64,000 nucleotides of DNA from NCBI RefSeq assembly GCF_029675105.1, contig NZ_JAQQFV010000008.1:62001-126000 (forward strand). Direction: 5' to 3'. The first letter of the stretch is position 1, and each line of letters begins with the position of its first letter. The notes beneath the pieces are model-generated. The model was not told the origin of the DNA. It made no database searches and was given only the letters and a program-made list of their open reading frames with translations. The translations under genes and the position numbers were made by a program. The DNA is from Nocardia anocheti. GTDB taxonomy: Bacteria > Actinomycetota > Actinomycetes > Mycobacteriales > Mycobacteriaceae. Shown here piece after piece: positions 63,880-64,000 of the stretch.

Positions 63880-64000
63880 CTAGCCACGCATCCGGGTGAG
63901 CAGGGCCGCGACCGCGGGGTCGGACTCGGCGGCCGCGTCCAGGGCGGTGGCGAGGGTGGACTCGTAGGTGGGGTGGGCCGCGCGGTAGCGCTCACGACCC
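63880..64000 (-). CDS. C-terminal end of an unidentified protein (continues beyond window)
   Basis: A minus-strand frame is open from the right edge to a stop at 63882-63880, giving about 39 residues (RYRAAHPTYESTLATALDAA and onward to LLTRMRG). It is helical and Ala-rich with normal codon use, as expected of a real gene, and directly abuts the convergent lipase-like gene. Too little is present to identify it. Confidence 0.5.
   Translation of the reverse strand, partial: GRERYRAAHPTYESTLATALDAAAESDPAVAALLTRMRG

Overview
The window is high-GC DNA from an actinomycete of the mycolic-acid lineage (Mycobacteriales), most likely Nocardia or a close relative. The evidence is an antigen-85-type secreted esterase, clear relatives of the mycobacterial metal sensors KmtR and CmtR, several genes with almost no 5' leader, a tRNA-Arg(CCU) with encoded CCA, and about 38 kb of large nonribosomal peptide synthetases (NRPS). 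The assignment comes from protein resemblance only; no ribosomal RNA is present.

Left arm (1-10.4 kb): the 3' end of an ABC exporter ATPase with its ABC-2 permease; a lycopene-cyclase-like flavoprotein; a translationally coupled DrrA-DrrB-DrrC-type exporter operon on the minus strand; a divergent aldehyde-dehydrogenase-family protein that lacks the catalytic cysteine; a tandem-TetR regulator; and a secreted antigen-85-like esterase.

Centre (10.5-48.2 kb): four minus-strand NRPS genes, transcribed 48.2 to 10.5 kb. In transcription order they read: NRPS-4 (A-T-C-A-T-C-pseudoA), NRPS-3 (A-T-C-A-T-TE), NRPS-2 (A-T-C-A-T-C-pseudoA) and NRPS-1 (A-T-C-A-T-C-A-T-C-A-T-E-C-A-T-TE). Two proteins end in a condensation domain followed by a decayed N-terminal half of an adenylation domain, and the next protein begins with the intact A domain that completes the module. 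With two terminal thioesterases, and a hairpin plus promoter-like sequence between NRPS-3 and NRPS-2, the simplest reading is two paralogous assembly lines: a four-module line (4+3) and a seven-module line (2+1). The single epimerisation domain has lost its catalytic residues. One A domain has a clear threonine pocket; the other eight intact pockets match no code I could assign. No MbtH-like gene, phosphopantetheinyl transferase or tailoring enzyme is visible. The DrrABC exporter and the esterase are plausible export or envelope partners, by position only.

Right arm (48.5-64 kb): an M23 peptidase, nitronate monooxygenase, a conserved small protein, a fatty-acyl-CoA ligase, KmtR-type and TetR regulators, an acyl-CoA dehydrogenase, a coiled-coil membrane protein, a lipoprotein, tRNA-Arg, exonuclease III, a CmtR/CDF metal-efflux pair, small membrane proteins, a hipBA remnant with a decayed toxin, and a coupled pair of secreted proteins whose second member is a secretory-lipase homologue without its catalytic serine and histidine. 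A minus-strand gene runs off the right edge.
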